Below, one piece after another: positions 36,615 through 46,744 of a stretch of 64,000 nt of DNA; the stretch's first letter is position 1; each line of letters opens with the position of its first letter. This DNA is from Veillonella parvula. GTDB taxonomy: Bacteria; Bacillota; Negativicutes; Veillonellales; Veillonellaceae. The translations under genes were made by a program, and so were the position numbers. The notes below the pieces were generated by a model that did not search any database, was not told the DNA's origin, and saw only the letters and a list, made by a program, of their open reading frames with translations. The DNA lies in contig NZ_CP138632.1 in the NCBI RefSeq assembly GCF_036456085.1, positions 1,221,001 through 1,285,000 on the forward strand. Reading direction: 5' to 3'.

Positions 36615-37064
36615 TTAAATAGAACCATCCCAGTTATCATATTTTGTATCAAGTTTTGCGTAAGTCCCATCGATTACATCTTGAAGGGTTACGTTTTCTA
36701 AATAATCATGGATATAGTTTTGTAATCCTGCCCAGAAACCAACGGTACGTTCGTTGATCACTGTATCAGTACTCACCCCTTCATCAAGGGTAGAGATGAT
36801 AGCCATAGATTCCTCTGTAGCAAGCAAAATTTCAATAATTGTATATTCTTTAGGGCTTTTAGATAAGCGATAGCCGCCATACTTACCGCGGATACTATCC
36901 ACTAGTTTTGCAGCGCCTAAACGAGCTACGATACCTTCTAGGTATTTTTCAGATATGCCTTGTCGTTCTGCTACAGATCGCAAGGAGACAGGTTTATCTT
37001 GACCTTGCTCTGCCAAATCGATGAGGACCATCAATGCATACCGACCTTTTGTGGAAATCCTCAT
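36615..37064 (-). CDS. Rrf2-family regulator, CymR-like
   Basis: 149-residue winged-helix regulator beginning MRISTKGRYALMVLIDLA. It has no cysteine at all, so it cannot hold an iron-sulfur cluster like IscR. Being cotranscribed with cysK, it resembles CymR, which in Bacilli represses cysteine-synthesis genes in complex with CysK. That partnership is an inference. A good promoter lies about 115 bases upstream. Confidence 0.9.
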   Translation of the reverse strand: MRISTKGRYALMVLIDLAEQGQDKPVSLRSVAERQGISEKYLEGIVARLGAAKLVDSIRGKYGGYRLSKSPKEYTIIEILLATEESMAIISTLDEGVSTDTVINERTVGFWAGLQNYIHDYLENVTLQDVIDGTYAKLDTKYDNWDGSI

Positions 37065-37178
37065 ATATTTTGCCTTTCTTTGTAAATATTAGTATTAACA
37101 CACCCTATACTATAAAGTGCTTTTATTATATTTATAAAACTATTTATAAAACCTTTCATATTAATAGGAATTAATTTC

Positions 37179-37207
37179 ATTATAGACCACTCACTATAAA
37201 AATGCAA
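37179..37207 (-). promoter_or_regulatory. Promoter of the Rrf2 regulator-cysK operon
   Basis: Minus strand TTGCAT (37207-37202), a 17-bp spacer, TATAAT (37184-37179). A nearly consensus sigma-A promoter. Confidence 0.75.
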
Positions 37208-37364
37208 GAACTTATTTCCTACTTTTATAAAGGGATATCTGCCCACCCTTATATTTATTGAGTTTATCCTATATTTTAACTTAATAGCTCACCTCGTAGA
37301 AGGCTCAAGTTATCATACTTTTGTTAGCTCTCAATACAACGGAGTAAGAATAATCTTATAACAC

Positions 37365-37398
37365 AAAAGGACCAGCCCGAAGGCCAGTCCTTTTGCGT
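37365..37398. terminator. Terminator downstream of ahpC
   Basis: AAAAGGACCAGCC and GGCCAGTCCTTTT pair around a CGAA tetraloop with a 2-base internal mismatch; T-runs lie on both strands. It shares the AAAAGGAC / GTCCTTTT end with terminators at 9.4, 23.5 and 31.4 kb. Confidence 0.75.
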
Positions 37399-37429
37399 AT
37401 AGTTTGTAGTTTGTTATATGAGGTTTACC

Positions 37430-37543
37430 ATGATGAATTGGAGAGGGTTCATCTGGTATTGGGACTTACCGTATCGTCAGGAAAACGATGCGCGCCCGTG
37501 TTTATGTCATTTGAGGAGTTGTCTAGATTACTCTAGCATTTAA
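37430..37543 (+). CDS. Possible 37-residue small protein, Trp-rich
   Basis: An open frame starting MMNWRGFIWYWDLP with GAGG seven bases before the ATG, ending TAA at 37541-37543. It has three Trp and three Cys. It covers a stretch that is more GC-rich than its surroundings and also holds several small hairpins (GATGAA/TTCATC, ATCGT/ACGAT, GGTA/TACC). It may instead be a structured RNA or the 3' region of the convergent ahpC transcript. No family is recognised. Confidence 0.25.
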   Translation: MMNWRGFIWYWDLPYRQENDARPCLCHLRSCLDYSSI

Positions 37544-37558
37544 GTATAAGTTTCTTAA

Positions 37559-38122
37559 TTAGATTTTACCTACAAGATCAAGACCTGGTTTCAAAGTATC
37601 TTTACCTGGTTTCCAACGTGCAGGGCACACTTGATCGCCATGTTTAGCTACGAATTGAGCAGCTTGTACTTTACGAACCAATTCTTCAGCGGAACGGCCG
37701 ATACCCATATCATGAATTTCTGCTGTACGCACGAAGCCTTCTGGATCTACTACGAATGTACCACGGTAAGCCATAGCAGATTCTTCTTGGAATACATCGA
37801 AGAAATCAGCTAATTCATGTTTTTTGTCAGCCAACATGTAGTACTCGATTTTATTGATGCTTGGAGAAGCATCAGACCATGCTTTGTGAACGAATTCGGA
37901 GTCACAAGATACGGAGTAAACTTCGCAACCCAATTCTTTCAACTCTGCATAGGAGTTTTGTACGTCTTCCAACTCAGTAGGGCATACAAATGTGAAGTCT
38001 GCTGGATAGAATACAAATACAGACCATTTACCCAACACGTCTGCAGTGCTAACTTTTACCAATTCAGGTTTTTTGAAAGCATCAAGTGTAAATTCAGGAA
38101 GTTGTTTACCAATAATAGACAT
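37559..38122 (-). CDS. ahpC: Typical 2-Cys peroxiredoxin AhpC
   Basis: 187-residue peroxidase reducing hydrogen and organic peroxides. Peroxidatic Cys47 in FTFVCPTELED, resolving Cys166 in QVCPARW, C-terminal tail of normal length. AGGAGG precedes the ATG. No ahpF lies beside it, so the reductant must come from elsewhere. It is important for an anaerobe exposed to oxygen in the mouth or gut. Confidence 0.96.
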   Translation of the reverse strand: MSIIGKQLPEFTLDAFKKPELVKVSTADVLGKWSVFVFYPADFTFVCPTELEDVQNSYAELKELGCEVYSVSCDSEFVHKAWSDASPSINKIEYYMLADKKHELADFFDVFQEESAMAYRGTFVVDPEGFVRTAEIHDMGIGRSAEELVRKVQAAQFVAKHGDQVCPARWKPGKDTLKPGLDLVGKI

Positions 38123-38301
38123 GTTATGTCCTCCTTATTTGAGTTCCATATGTAACGAATATATTTATATTGGTGTACTTAACACCATATCTATATCTAT
38201 CTTTGTCTATATAATAACAAATATCATTCAATATTGCAAGCGTTATTTTTAAATTTATCGATATATTTTTCCCAACTTTTTTCGATGTAAGCAAAAAAGA
38301 G

Positions 38302-38340
38302 AAGAAAGATGCTCATTTCTGAGCATCTTTCTTCTTTTTA
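38302..38340 (-). terminator. Terminator of pyrG
   Basis: A 14-bp stem AAGAAAGATGCTCA with its complement, loop TTTC, T-rich on both sides. Confidence 0.88.
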
Positions 38341-38344
38341 CGTA

Positions 38345-39967
<1,623 letters not shown>

Positions 39968-39970
39968 CTA

Positions 39971-41704
39971 TTACATTTTTTCCGGAGCGGAAATACCTAA
40001 AATACCCAAGCCTTGACGAAGAACGAGGGCAATCGCTGTAATTAATCCAAGACGAGCTTGTTGTAATGCTGGATCTACGCCAATGATACGACCTTGACGG
40101 TAGAATGAATGGAACATGCTTGCCAAATCATATAGATAACGAGCAATACGATGAGGTGCACGATGTTCGGCAGCTTGAACGACCTCTTCCGGATATTCAG
40201 CTAATTTCTTAATTAATTCTAATTCCATTTCACTTGTAAGTGTTGTGAAATCAGTTTCATTATAATCGCCAAATGCAATGCCAGCTTCATGCACTTGGTT
40301 ATAAATGCTGTGAATACGAGCATGAGCATATTGGATATAATACACTGGGTTGTCATTACTGCGAGATTTTGCCAAGTTAATATCGAAATCAAGTTGGCTG
40401 TCTAAGGAGCGCATCAAGAAGAAATAGCGAGACGCATCTACGCCAACCTCTTCAATCAATTCATCTAATGTAACGCTATCACCACTACGTTTAGACAATT
40501 TAACAAGTCGTCCGTCACGGAACAATGCTACCATTTGTAATAACAATACTGTTAATTTATCAGGGTCATAACCAAACGCCGCCATAGCCGCTTTTACACG
40601 ACATACATAGCCATGATGGTCAGCGCCCCAAATATCAATCATCTCTTTGAAGCCACGATCATATTTATTGCGATGATATGCAATATCTGCCGCCAAATAC
40701 GTAGGAACTCCATTATCACGGATAACTACGCGGTCTTTATCATCACCATAATCAGTAGATTTTAACCATAAAGCACCGTCTTTTTCATAAACTTTGCCAA
40801 GGGCCTTTAACGCCTCTACGGAATGATGAATCTCATCCGTTTCATGAACTGTACGTTCAGAGAACCAATTATCAAAAGTAACGCGAAAATTTCTTAAGGT
40901 TTCCTCTAAGCGAGCTAATTTTTCTTTTAAGCCCTCTTCCTTAAACAAGGCTATACGATCTGCTTCGTTCATAGCATTTAATTTATCAAAGCCTTCGCGT
41001 TCTGCAATTGCTTTCGCTGTTTCAATAATATCTGGACCACGATAGCCATTTTCAGGGAACACTAATGCTCCTTCTGGAATATCGAACTCAGGCATGGAAC
41101 CGTCTTCATTACGTTTAGGCGGGAATACTAATTTAGCACCTTGTAACTCTTGGAAACGGTACTCAATGGAAATAGCCATGTTGTCGATTTGATTGCCTGC
41201 ATCATTGATATAGTATTCAGATTGTACATTGTAACCCGCTGCACGTAACAAGTTTACAAGAGCACTACCGTATGCAGCACCGCGACCATGACCAACATGC
41301 AATGGTCCTGTAGGGTTTGCACTTACGTACTCTACTTGAATCGTATCGCGCGCACGCAATGGTTGAACACCGTACTCAGTACCAGCATTCAAAATGGCTT
41401 TTAACGTATCATACACCATATCAGATTTCAAAAAGAAATTAATAAAACCTGCGCCGGCAACCTCAGCACGTTCAAGCCAATCAAAATTCATATGACTAAT
41501 CAAAGCTTCAGCAATAGCTCGAGGATTTTGACGAGCTACACGAGCGGATTGCATAGCGATGTTTGTAGAAAAATCACCGAATTCCTTTTGAGGTGGCACT
41601 TCGAGAACGATTTCTGGATATTCCCCAGCCGGCAAATCACCGCTGTTAATCGTATCTTGTAATGCCTGTTCAATCCCCGATTTCAGGATTTCCTTCATGT
41701 CCAT
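39971..41704 (-). CDS. argS: Arginyl-tRNA synthetase
   Basis: 577-residue class I synthetase. HIGH motif as HVGHGRG in SANPTGPLHVGHGRGA, KMSKS region as KLSKRSG, and the C-terminal anticodon-binding helical domain with HRIARYLYDLASMFHSFY. The start overlaps the upstream DUF1934 gene by 35 bases, implying coupled translation. Confidence 0.97.
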   Translation of the reverse strand: MDMKEILKSGIEQALQDTINSGDLPAGEYPEIVLEVPPQKEFGDFSTNIAMQSARVARQNPRAIAEALISHMNFDWLERAEVAGAGFINFFLKSDMVYDTLKAILNAGTEYGVQPLRARDTIQVEYVSANPTGPLHVGHGRGAAYGSALVNLLRAAGYNVQSEYYINDAGNQIDNMAISIEYRFQELQGAKLVFPPKRNEDGSMPEFDIPEGALVFPENGYRGPDIIETAKAIAEREGFDKLNAMNEADRIALFKEEGLKEKLARLEETLRNFRVTFDNWFSERTVHETDEIHHSVEALKALGKVYEKDGALWLKSTDYGDDKDRVVIRDNGVPTYLAADIAYHRNKYDRGFKEMIDIWGADHHGYVCRVKAAMAAFGYDPDKLTVLLLQMVALFRDGRLVKLSKRSGDSVTLDELIEEVGVDASRYFFLMRSLDSQLDFDINLAKSRSNDNPVYYIQYAHARIHSIYNQVHEAGIAFGDYNETDFTTLTSEMELELIKKLAEYPEEVVQAAEHRAPHRIARYLYDLASMFHSFYRQGRIIGVDPALQQARLGLITAIALVLRQGLGILGISAPEKM

Positions 41705-42128
41705 GCTCTATATCCTCCCGCACGTCTATATCTAACTGATTATAAAATTGCCATTCACCTTCGACGGAAATATCATATCCTAAATGAACATGACCTACGC
41801 CATCGTGAAAGTCTACTGTTAATTCATGAGTATTTACGGCCATATGTAAATCACCATATGGTGTTTCATACACGGCTTCGCGTTCTTCACCACGAACGTA
41901 TTGATGACGCATATTGACAGCCCCTGTTCGGAGCAACACGATAGAATCATCATGGATTTTAATGGTCGTCTTAACCCCATCCAATCCAGTCACACTAGAT
42001 TCTTCGTAACGCACATATTGAGCATTACCCTTTTCATGTGACGTACCTGGGGAAATCAGTTCCACTACGGTATCCTTGCCATCCATATCTCGTTGTACAC
42101 TCTTTACGGACACTAGAACCCGCTTCAT
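41670..42128 (-). CDS. DUF1934 protein (YwiB-like beta-barrel)
   Basis: 152 residues, with predicted beta strands throughout and a glycine/aspartate-rich end, as in DUF1934 proteins with a calycin-like barrel. The start is ATG at 42128 with GGAGG six bases upstream. It is next to argS, as ywiB is in Bacillus, and overlaps it by 35 bases. Molecular function unknown; the conserved neighbourhood hints at translation. Confidence 0.85.
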   Translation of the reverse strand: MKRVLVSVKSVQRDMDGKDTVVELISPGTSHEKGNAQYVRYEESSVTGLDGVKTTIKIHDDSIVLLRTGAVNMRHQYVRGEEREAVYETPYGDLHMAVNTHELTVDFHDGVGHVHLGYDISVEGEWQFYNQLDIDVREDIEHGHEGNPEIGD

Positions 42129-42179
42129 TTTCAACCTCCATGGTAGTAATTAATCATCATATTATACCATAATCAAGGA

Positions 42180-42578
42180 CTATTTTGCACCCTTAATGAG
42201 TCTCAATTTCTTAGTCTTCGTCATCCGTTTAATAGCATATTCCCTACGTTGTGCTTCTTGTTTTTGGTGAAAGCTTTCAGCATATACCAAGGTCACAGGA
42301 CGACGTCCTCGCGTATACTTTGCACCGCCTGAGATATGTCCATTATGAGCATCTATTCGACGTTTAAGATCTGTAGTCCATCCACAATACAAAGAGTCAT
42401 CAGAACAACGCACTAAATAAATATAGTGCATTTCTTTTGATTCATCACCTTGAACACTAGCGTCATTCAAGATTGTATCACAATCTACAATTATACCGTG
42501 TACATCTTGTGTAGATGCACATTCACCAGAAAGAGACTTTTGAGAAGTACTTTTCTTATTTCCCATTTTTCGCATCAT
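42180..42578 (-). CDS. GIY-YIG nuclease-domain protein
   Basis: The C-terminal 83 residues are a small GIY-YIG domain (YIYLVRCSDDSLYCGWTTDLKRRIDAHN...GAKYTRGRRP), the YhbQ/UPF0213 type. Before it is a polar, probably unstructured extension of about 49 residues, unusual for this family, which normally starts at the YIYL strand. If that extension is real, the gene overlaps the cyclophilin gene by 23 bases. A shorter start at ATG 42431 (MHYIYL) is possible. Confidence 0.8.
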   Translation of the reverse strand: MMRKMGNKKSTSQKSLSGECASTQDVHGIIVDCDTILNDASVQGDESKEMHYIYLVRCSDDSLYCGWTTDLKRRIDAHNGHISGGAKYTRGRRPVTLVYAESFHQKQEAQRREYAIKRMTKTKKLRLIKGAK

Positions 42579-43197
42579 CAGTGATTGGTTCCAATGTAAT
42601 GGTATTAATAATTACTGGTTCTACTGGCTTATCATTGCGGCCGGTTTTAACTTTGCCGATTTTTTCAACTACATCCATACCTTGTACTACAGTACCAAAG
42701 ATGGTGTGTTTATTATCTAACCAATCCGTAGGTCCCAAGGTAATGAAAAATTGAGAACCTCCTGTATTAGGGCCACGGTTAGCCATGGCTAGAACGCCCA
42801 TTTTATTGAAGTGTAAATCATTGGAGAATTCATCAGGAATTGTATAGCCTGGGCCACCAGCACCTGTGCCATCAGGATCTCCACCTTGAATCATAAAGCC
42901 TTCGATAACACGGTGAAATGTCACACCATTATAGAAGCCTTTTTTCACGAGATAATCAAAATTTTTGACCGTAATCGGTGCTTTAGACCCTAACAAACGA
43001 ACCTTAAATTGACCATAGTTTGTATCAAAGATAGCATATTCATCAGCAATTGGTGCGTTTGTAAAATTGGGCATAGCTACAGTTTCTGCTTTCACGGTAT
43101 TACCTTGTGGTTGTTCACCACTGTTTGTACCGCATGCAGTTGTACCAAGCACTGTAATCCCCAACATTGCGCATAAAGCCAAGCGTTTCCAGTTCAT
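42556..43197 (-). CDS. Cyclophilin-type peptidyl-prolyl isomerase, exported lipoprotein
   Basis: 213 residues. A signal peptide with a probable lipidated Cys22 (LGTTAC), then a cyclophilin domain with FHRVIEGFMIQGGDPDGTGAGGPGY, containing the active-site Arg/Phe, and GSQFFITLGPTDWLDNKHTIFGTV. It speeds proline isomerisation during folding outside the inner membrane. GGGGGA precedes the ATG. A terminator-like hairpin lies in its leader. Confidence 0.93.
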   Translation of the reverse strand: MNWKRLALCAMLGITVLGTTACGTNSGEQPQGNTVKAETVAMPNFTNAPIADEYAIFDTNYGQFKVRLLGSKAPITVKNFDYLVKKGFYNGVTFHRVIEGFMIQGGDPDGTGAGGPGYTIPDEFSNDLHFNKMGVLAMANRGPNTGGSQFFITLGPTDWLDNKHTIFGTVVQGMDVVEKIGKVKTGRNDKPVEPVIINTITLEPITDDAKNGK

Positions 43198-43261
43198 ATG
43201 TCCCCCAAAATACTAATATTATATTTAACTAAAATGTAGATTTAAAATTTACATAGAAAAA

Positions 43262-43288
43262 CCGCTCAACCCATGAGCGGCTCTTTTT
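43262..43288. terminator. Hairpin with T-run upstream of the cyclophilin gene
   Basis: CCGCTCA / TGAGCGG, 7-bp stem with loop ACCCA; T5 follows on the minus strand and T6 on the plus strand. A separate terminator already closes the upstream gene at 43351-43379, so this one may be an attenuator or stop antisense reading. Confidence 0.65.
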
Positions 43289-43350
43289 TAGTATATCATA
43301 TTATGGCACTATTGAAATTAAAAATATAAAAAAATAATATAACAACAAAA

Positions 43351-43379
43351 AACAGAGCTTCAAAGGAGCTCTGTTTTTG
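43351..43379 (-). terminator. Terminator of the DUF3829 lipoprotein gene
   Basis: AACAGAGCT pairs with AGCTCTGTT around a TCAAAGG loop, with T-runs on both strands. Confidence 0.88.
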
Positions 43380-43410
43380 TAATCCTCAAATAATCACGTA
43401 GTTAATTCGA

Positions 43411-44319
43411 TTATTTAGAGTCAAATTGATCTGGAGTTGTATTGTTATAAGACTCAATATAATTATTGAAATTCTCAATCATGTCGTTAAGGTTGTTTTC
43501 ATTTGCATCGTTAAGTACTTGACGAACAGAACCAACTACAGAGTTATAAGAGTTAACAAGCACTTCTCCACGATCATTATTTATGCTCTTAAGCAATGTT
43601 TGAATTTCATTAAGTTCTTTTTCTACAGCTTGTTTATCTGCATTTTTAGGAGATTTTTCTACATTTTCTACAAGAGTAGTCAAGCGAAGCGTAGATTCCA
43701 TTGCTGCAGCATAGCCTTTTTTACCGTCTTTTTTCAATTTTTCGATTTGTTTCTTAGTTTGTTCGGTGTTAGCTTTGTTAAGAGCATCATTGAACTTCGC
43801 ATAAGCTGCATCAAATTTTTCTACTTGTGCTACGTATTTAGCTGCTAGTTCTTTACCTTTAGCACCACCATCGTTCATGTAAGCTTTAGAATCATCATAA
43901 GCTTTCAAATCTTTGAATGTTGGTACTAATTCATTAAGAACATTTAATACATTATCGCGTTCTGTATCAACTTCTTTGAACGTAGAGCCTTCTTTTTTAG
44001 ATTTTTCCAAAGCATCTTTTAAAGTATCATAATGAGGTTGACGACCAATAGCACCTTCTTGGAAACCACCTTTTAATTTAGCCAAACTATCCGCATAGTT
44101 TTGACCCCAAGTTGCATTGTCACCATTGAAGTTGTTTGTTGCATCAATAAGTGTATTAAGCTTAGCAGCTGCTTTCTCATCGCTACCGCCATCAACAACG
44201 GAGGATACTACGGAGCCAATGCCACCCGCTTTATCACTGCCGCAACCAGAAACAAATAAACCTGCTGTCAATGCCGCTACACAAAGTAAAGTTGAAAATA
44301 ATCTGCGTTTATTGTTCAT
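43411..44319 (-). CDS. DUF3829-type lipoprotein
   Basis: 302 residues with a clear lipobox (VSGC, Cys at about 26) followed by a Ser/Gly/Val linker and a long helical region rich in Lys, Asn and Ala. YDTLKDALEKSKKEGSTFKEVDTERDNVLNVLNELVPTF aligns with YKELKAALEVAKQDSSTPYEDVNQATNDVLVVLDQIIPIA of the protein at 8.5-9.4 kb, so the two are paralogues. Probably anchored to a membrane in the periplasm; function unknown. AGGAG lies upstream. Confidence 0.8.
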   Translation of the reverse strand: MNNKRRLFSTLLCVAALTAGLFVSGCGSDKAGGIGSVVSSVVDGGSDEKAAAKLNTLIDATNNFNGDNATWGQNYADSLAKLKGGFQEGAIGRQPHYDTLKDALEKSKKEGSTFKEVDTERDNVLNVLNELVPTFKDLKAYDDSKAYMNDGGAKGKELAAKYVAQVEKFDAAYAKFNDALNKANTEQTKKQIEKLKKDGKKGYAAAMESTLRLTTLVENVEKSPKNADKQAVEKELNEIQTLLKSINNDRGEVLVNSYNSVVGSVRQVLNDANENNLNDMIENFNNYIESYNNTTPDQFDSK

Positions 44320-44455
44320 ATCTTCTCTTCTCCTTTTAACACATGAATATTAAACTAAGCGCATTATACTAACTATACTACACCAATTCTGTAGCCACAG
44401 CTACAAAATCAAATCTTCATATAAACTTCACCTAATTTAGAGGAATTATCAATAA

Positions 44456-45232
44456 TTAATCGATCCATTTAAAATGCTTACACGCATTATAGATGCCATC
44501 TTTATCACAGTCTGTAGTAATATAATCAGCCTTTGCCTTTAATTCAGGGCGCGCATTACCCATAGCAATATTTAACCACTCAGGTCTAAACATAGATAAA
44601 TCATTATACCCATCACCAAATACAACAGCTTGATTTGGCTTCATTCCAAAGTGTTCAAGCATATTACGAATACCCAACGCCTTTTCCATAGGCTCATATA
44701 GAACACAGCCATCACCATAACGAATGAGCTTATGTGTCATATGCTCGATATCCTTCTCCTCTTCCTCTCCTTCTTTGAAAAACACATAAATCTTATAAAA
44801 TTCTTCAACACTATGAAAGTCAAAATTAGGGTCTACAGTTGTTTTAAATACATCCCAATTAGGATGCCACTCTAAAATTTCCTTATACGGCGTAATACGA
44901 CCAAGTTTATTGCGGTCAGTTACAGCCCAAGGAATATTATGTGATTCTAAATACTCTAAATATTTAATACATGCATCACGATCCATACCTATCATAGATA
45001 CCAATTCATTATTAACAGTGATACTGTGACCACCATCTGCTACAAAATCAGTAAGGCCCGCTTGCTCTGCAAAACGCTTAGCATCCACTTGAATACGACC
45101 AGTTGCTAAGGCTACACGGTGACCACGACGCTTTAACTCATCTAAACTGTATTGAGCACTTTCAGGGATTTTACCTTCAGGCCATACAGCTAAAGTATTA
45201 TCAATATCAAAAAAGAAAAACTTCTGCTCCAC
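44456..45232 (-). CDS. HAD-superfamily phosphatase, Cof type
   Basis: 258 residues. Motif I FFDIDNTLAV, motif II ATGRI, motif IV VFGDGYNDLSMF, and a cap domain inserted between motifs II and III: the layout of Cof-type sugar-phosphate phosphatases. The start codon is GTG (45232) with AGGAGG upstream. It begins eight bases after the DUF1653 gene. Substrate unknown. Confidence 0.92.
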   Translation of the reverse strand: MEQKFFFFDIDNTLAVWPEGKIPESAQYSLDELKRRGHRVALATGRIQVDAKRFAEQAGLTDFVADGGHSITVNNELVSMIGMDRDACIKYLEYLESHNIPWAVTDRNKLGRITPYKEILEWHPNWDVFKTTVDPNFDFHSVEEFYKIYVFFKEGEEEEKDIEHMTHKLIRYGDGCVLYEPMEKALGIRNMLEHFGMKPNQAVVFGDGYNDLSMFRPEWLNIAMGNARPELKAKADYITTDCDKDGIYNACKHFKWID

Positions 45233-45240
45233 GGCCCCTC

Positions 45241-45477
45241 CTAATCACGTCCACTCATTAACTTAAACCGTTCTTTTTGTGCTACATCTGGATATTTTTT
45301 ACGATCCACATCACTCACAAACATTTCTAAGGGACGTACATACATATCGCGCTCATCATACAGTTTTTGATAAACTACAAACTTTTCACCCGTCTCAGAG
45401 TGAGTCGCTACATCTAGCACGTAATAATACATGCCTTTAAAATGACGATATAAGCCACCCTTTACAATTTCTTGCAT
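45241..45477 (-). CDS. DUF1653 protein
   Basis: 78 residues, beginning with VKGGLYRHFKGMYYYVLDVATHSETGE and containing FVVYQKLYD and VRPLEMF, the whole length of a DUF1653 domain (small beta-rich protein). Function unknown. Same strand as the HAD phosphatase and dehydrogenase; likely one transcript. Confidence 0.85.
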   Translation of the reverse strand: MQEIVKGGLYRHFKGMYYYVLDVATHSETGEKFVVYQKLYDERDMYVRPLEMFVSDVDRKKYPDVAQKERFKLMSGRD

Positions 45478-45521
45478 TTATAACCTCATCACATAACATA
45501 CACAAATAGTTACAAACCATA

Positions 45522-46595
45522 TTAATCAAGAGATTCCATATATTGAATAGCTTTAGTCAACATATCTGCTGTAATTTTATATGGAGATACATCAATATCA
45601 TGAACAGATGTAGCCTTTTCAACAATTTGAGGAATATGCGATGCAGTAAGATCTAATTGTGAAAGTTTAGTAGGCCAACCTAATTCGCGATATACTGGCA
45701 ACCACCGTTGTAACTCATCCATTTGTTGGTCAACGGTTAACAAAATAAGTAAGCCATAAGCTACTATTTCACCATGCAAATGATTTTCTTCTGTTTCTTT
45801 ATTAGTAACACAGCCATAACATACAGCATGAGCCATGTTGCTATTATATGCCATAGGAACACAACCTGATACAACACCGGTAGTAAAGATAACAGTCATA
45901 GCAATGGTATCAAAGGCATCACTACGTTTATTAGCTTGACTATCTTTATAGGCTTGTATACCATGTGCTAAAATTGGTTCACTACACATAGAAGCTAGAG
46001 TAAGGCCTAACTGAGTATTATAGTCTTGCTCGCGATTGCGAGCAGAAAGATGAGTTTCATAGTGTTTTGCAATAGTATCTCCCATTCCTGCCCACAAGTA
46101 ACGGCTTGGTGCTTCTACGAGAATATCAGCATCAATAAAGCAGTGCACAGGAGGATGATTTACAAAAGCTACGTCATCAAAAGTATGATCTGCCGTGTAT
46201 ACAGCTGCCACTTCTGACGTTGCCGCACAAGTAGATGCAATGGTTGGAATTGTAAAGAATGGTTTATCATCTAACTCTATAGCTACTACTTTTACTGTAT
46301 CCATGGCCTTACCACCACCAACAGCAAACAAAAAGTCCGCATCTTTTACAGATGCCATTTGTGCAATTTCCTTGCCTCGAGCAAAAGTACACTCTCCACC
46401 AAAGTGGATAATATCTAGCACCTTAATCCCCGCTTTATCAAGCACGGGACGAATGTGTGGCAAAGCTTTAGAAAGAGCTGTTTCGCCACCGATGATAGCT
46501 ACAGACTTGCCATATAATTTTGTAAACTTTGGAATAGCGTCAAATACATCATGACCTCCAAAACTATAACTAGGTAAACAATGAGTACTACGCAT
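45522..46595 (-). CDS. Iron-type alcohol/glycerol dehydrogenase family protein
   Basis: 357 residues with the NAD-binding half containing FAVGGGKAMDTVK and a metal-binding helical half containing DADILVEAP, NMAHAVCYG and HLHGEIVAYG, with His/Asp ligands like those of GldA. Closest by pattern to glycerol dehydrogenase-like proteins; the alcohol substrate cannot be read. ATG with AAGGAAGGAAA upstream. Confidence 0.87.
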   Translation of the reverse strand: MRSTHCLPSYSFGGHDVFDAIPKFTKLYGKSVAIIGGETALSKALPHIRPVLDKAGIKVLDIIHFGGECTFARGKEIAQMASVKDADFLFAVGGGKAMDTVKVVAIELDDKPFFTIPTIASTCAATSEVAAVYTADHTFDDVAFVNHPPVHCFIDADILVEAPSRYLWAGMGDTIAKHYETHLSARNREQDYNTQLGLTLASMCSEPILAHGIQAYKDSQANKRSDAFDTIAMTVIFTTGVVSGCVPMAYNSNMAHAVCYGCVTNKETEENHLHGEIVAYGLLILLTVDQQMDELQRWLPVYRELGWPTKLSQLDLTASHIPQIVEKATSVHDIDVSPYKITADMLTKAIQYMESLD

Positions 46596-46695
46596 AAAAT
46601 TTCCTTCCTTCTTTTATCATTTATATCCTTATTTATCCTTATTATAGAAACTTCTACACACAAAATCAATTTTATATGACAACAATCAAAACATA

Positions 46696-46736
46696 AAAAG
46701 GCTCTATACTCTCACAAAATGAAAGCATAGAGCCTT
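46696..46736 (-). terminator. Terminator of brnQ
   Basis: AAAGGCTCTAT...TCA pairs with TGA...ATAGAGCCTTT (18-base arms with two mismatches), then T5 on the minus strand. Confidence 0.88.
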
Positions 46737-46744
46737 TATCTTTA

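Noticed and set aside
37061-37246. 61-codon frame overlapping the Rrf2 regulator promoter
   Set aside because: It covers the best promoter in the region and looks like an AT-rich chance frame.
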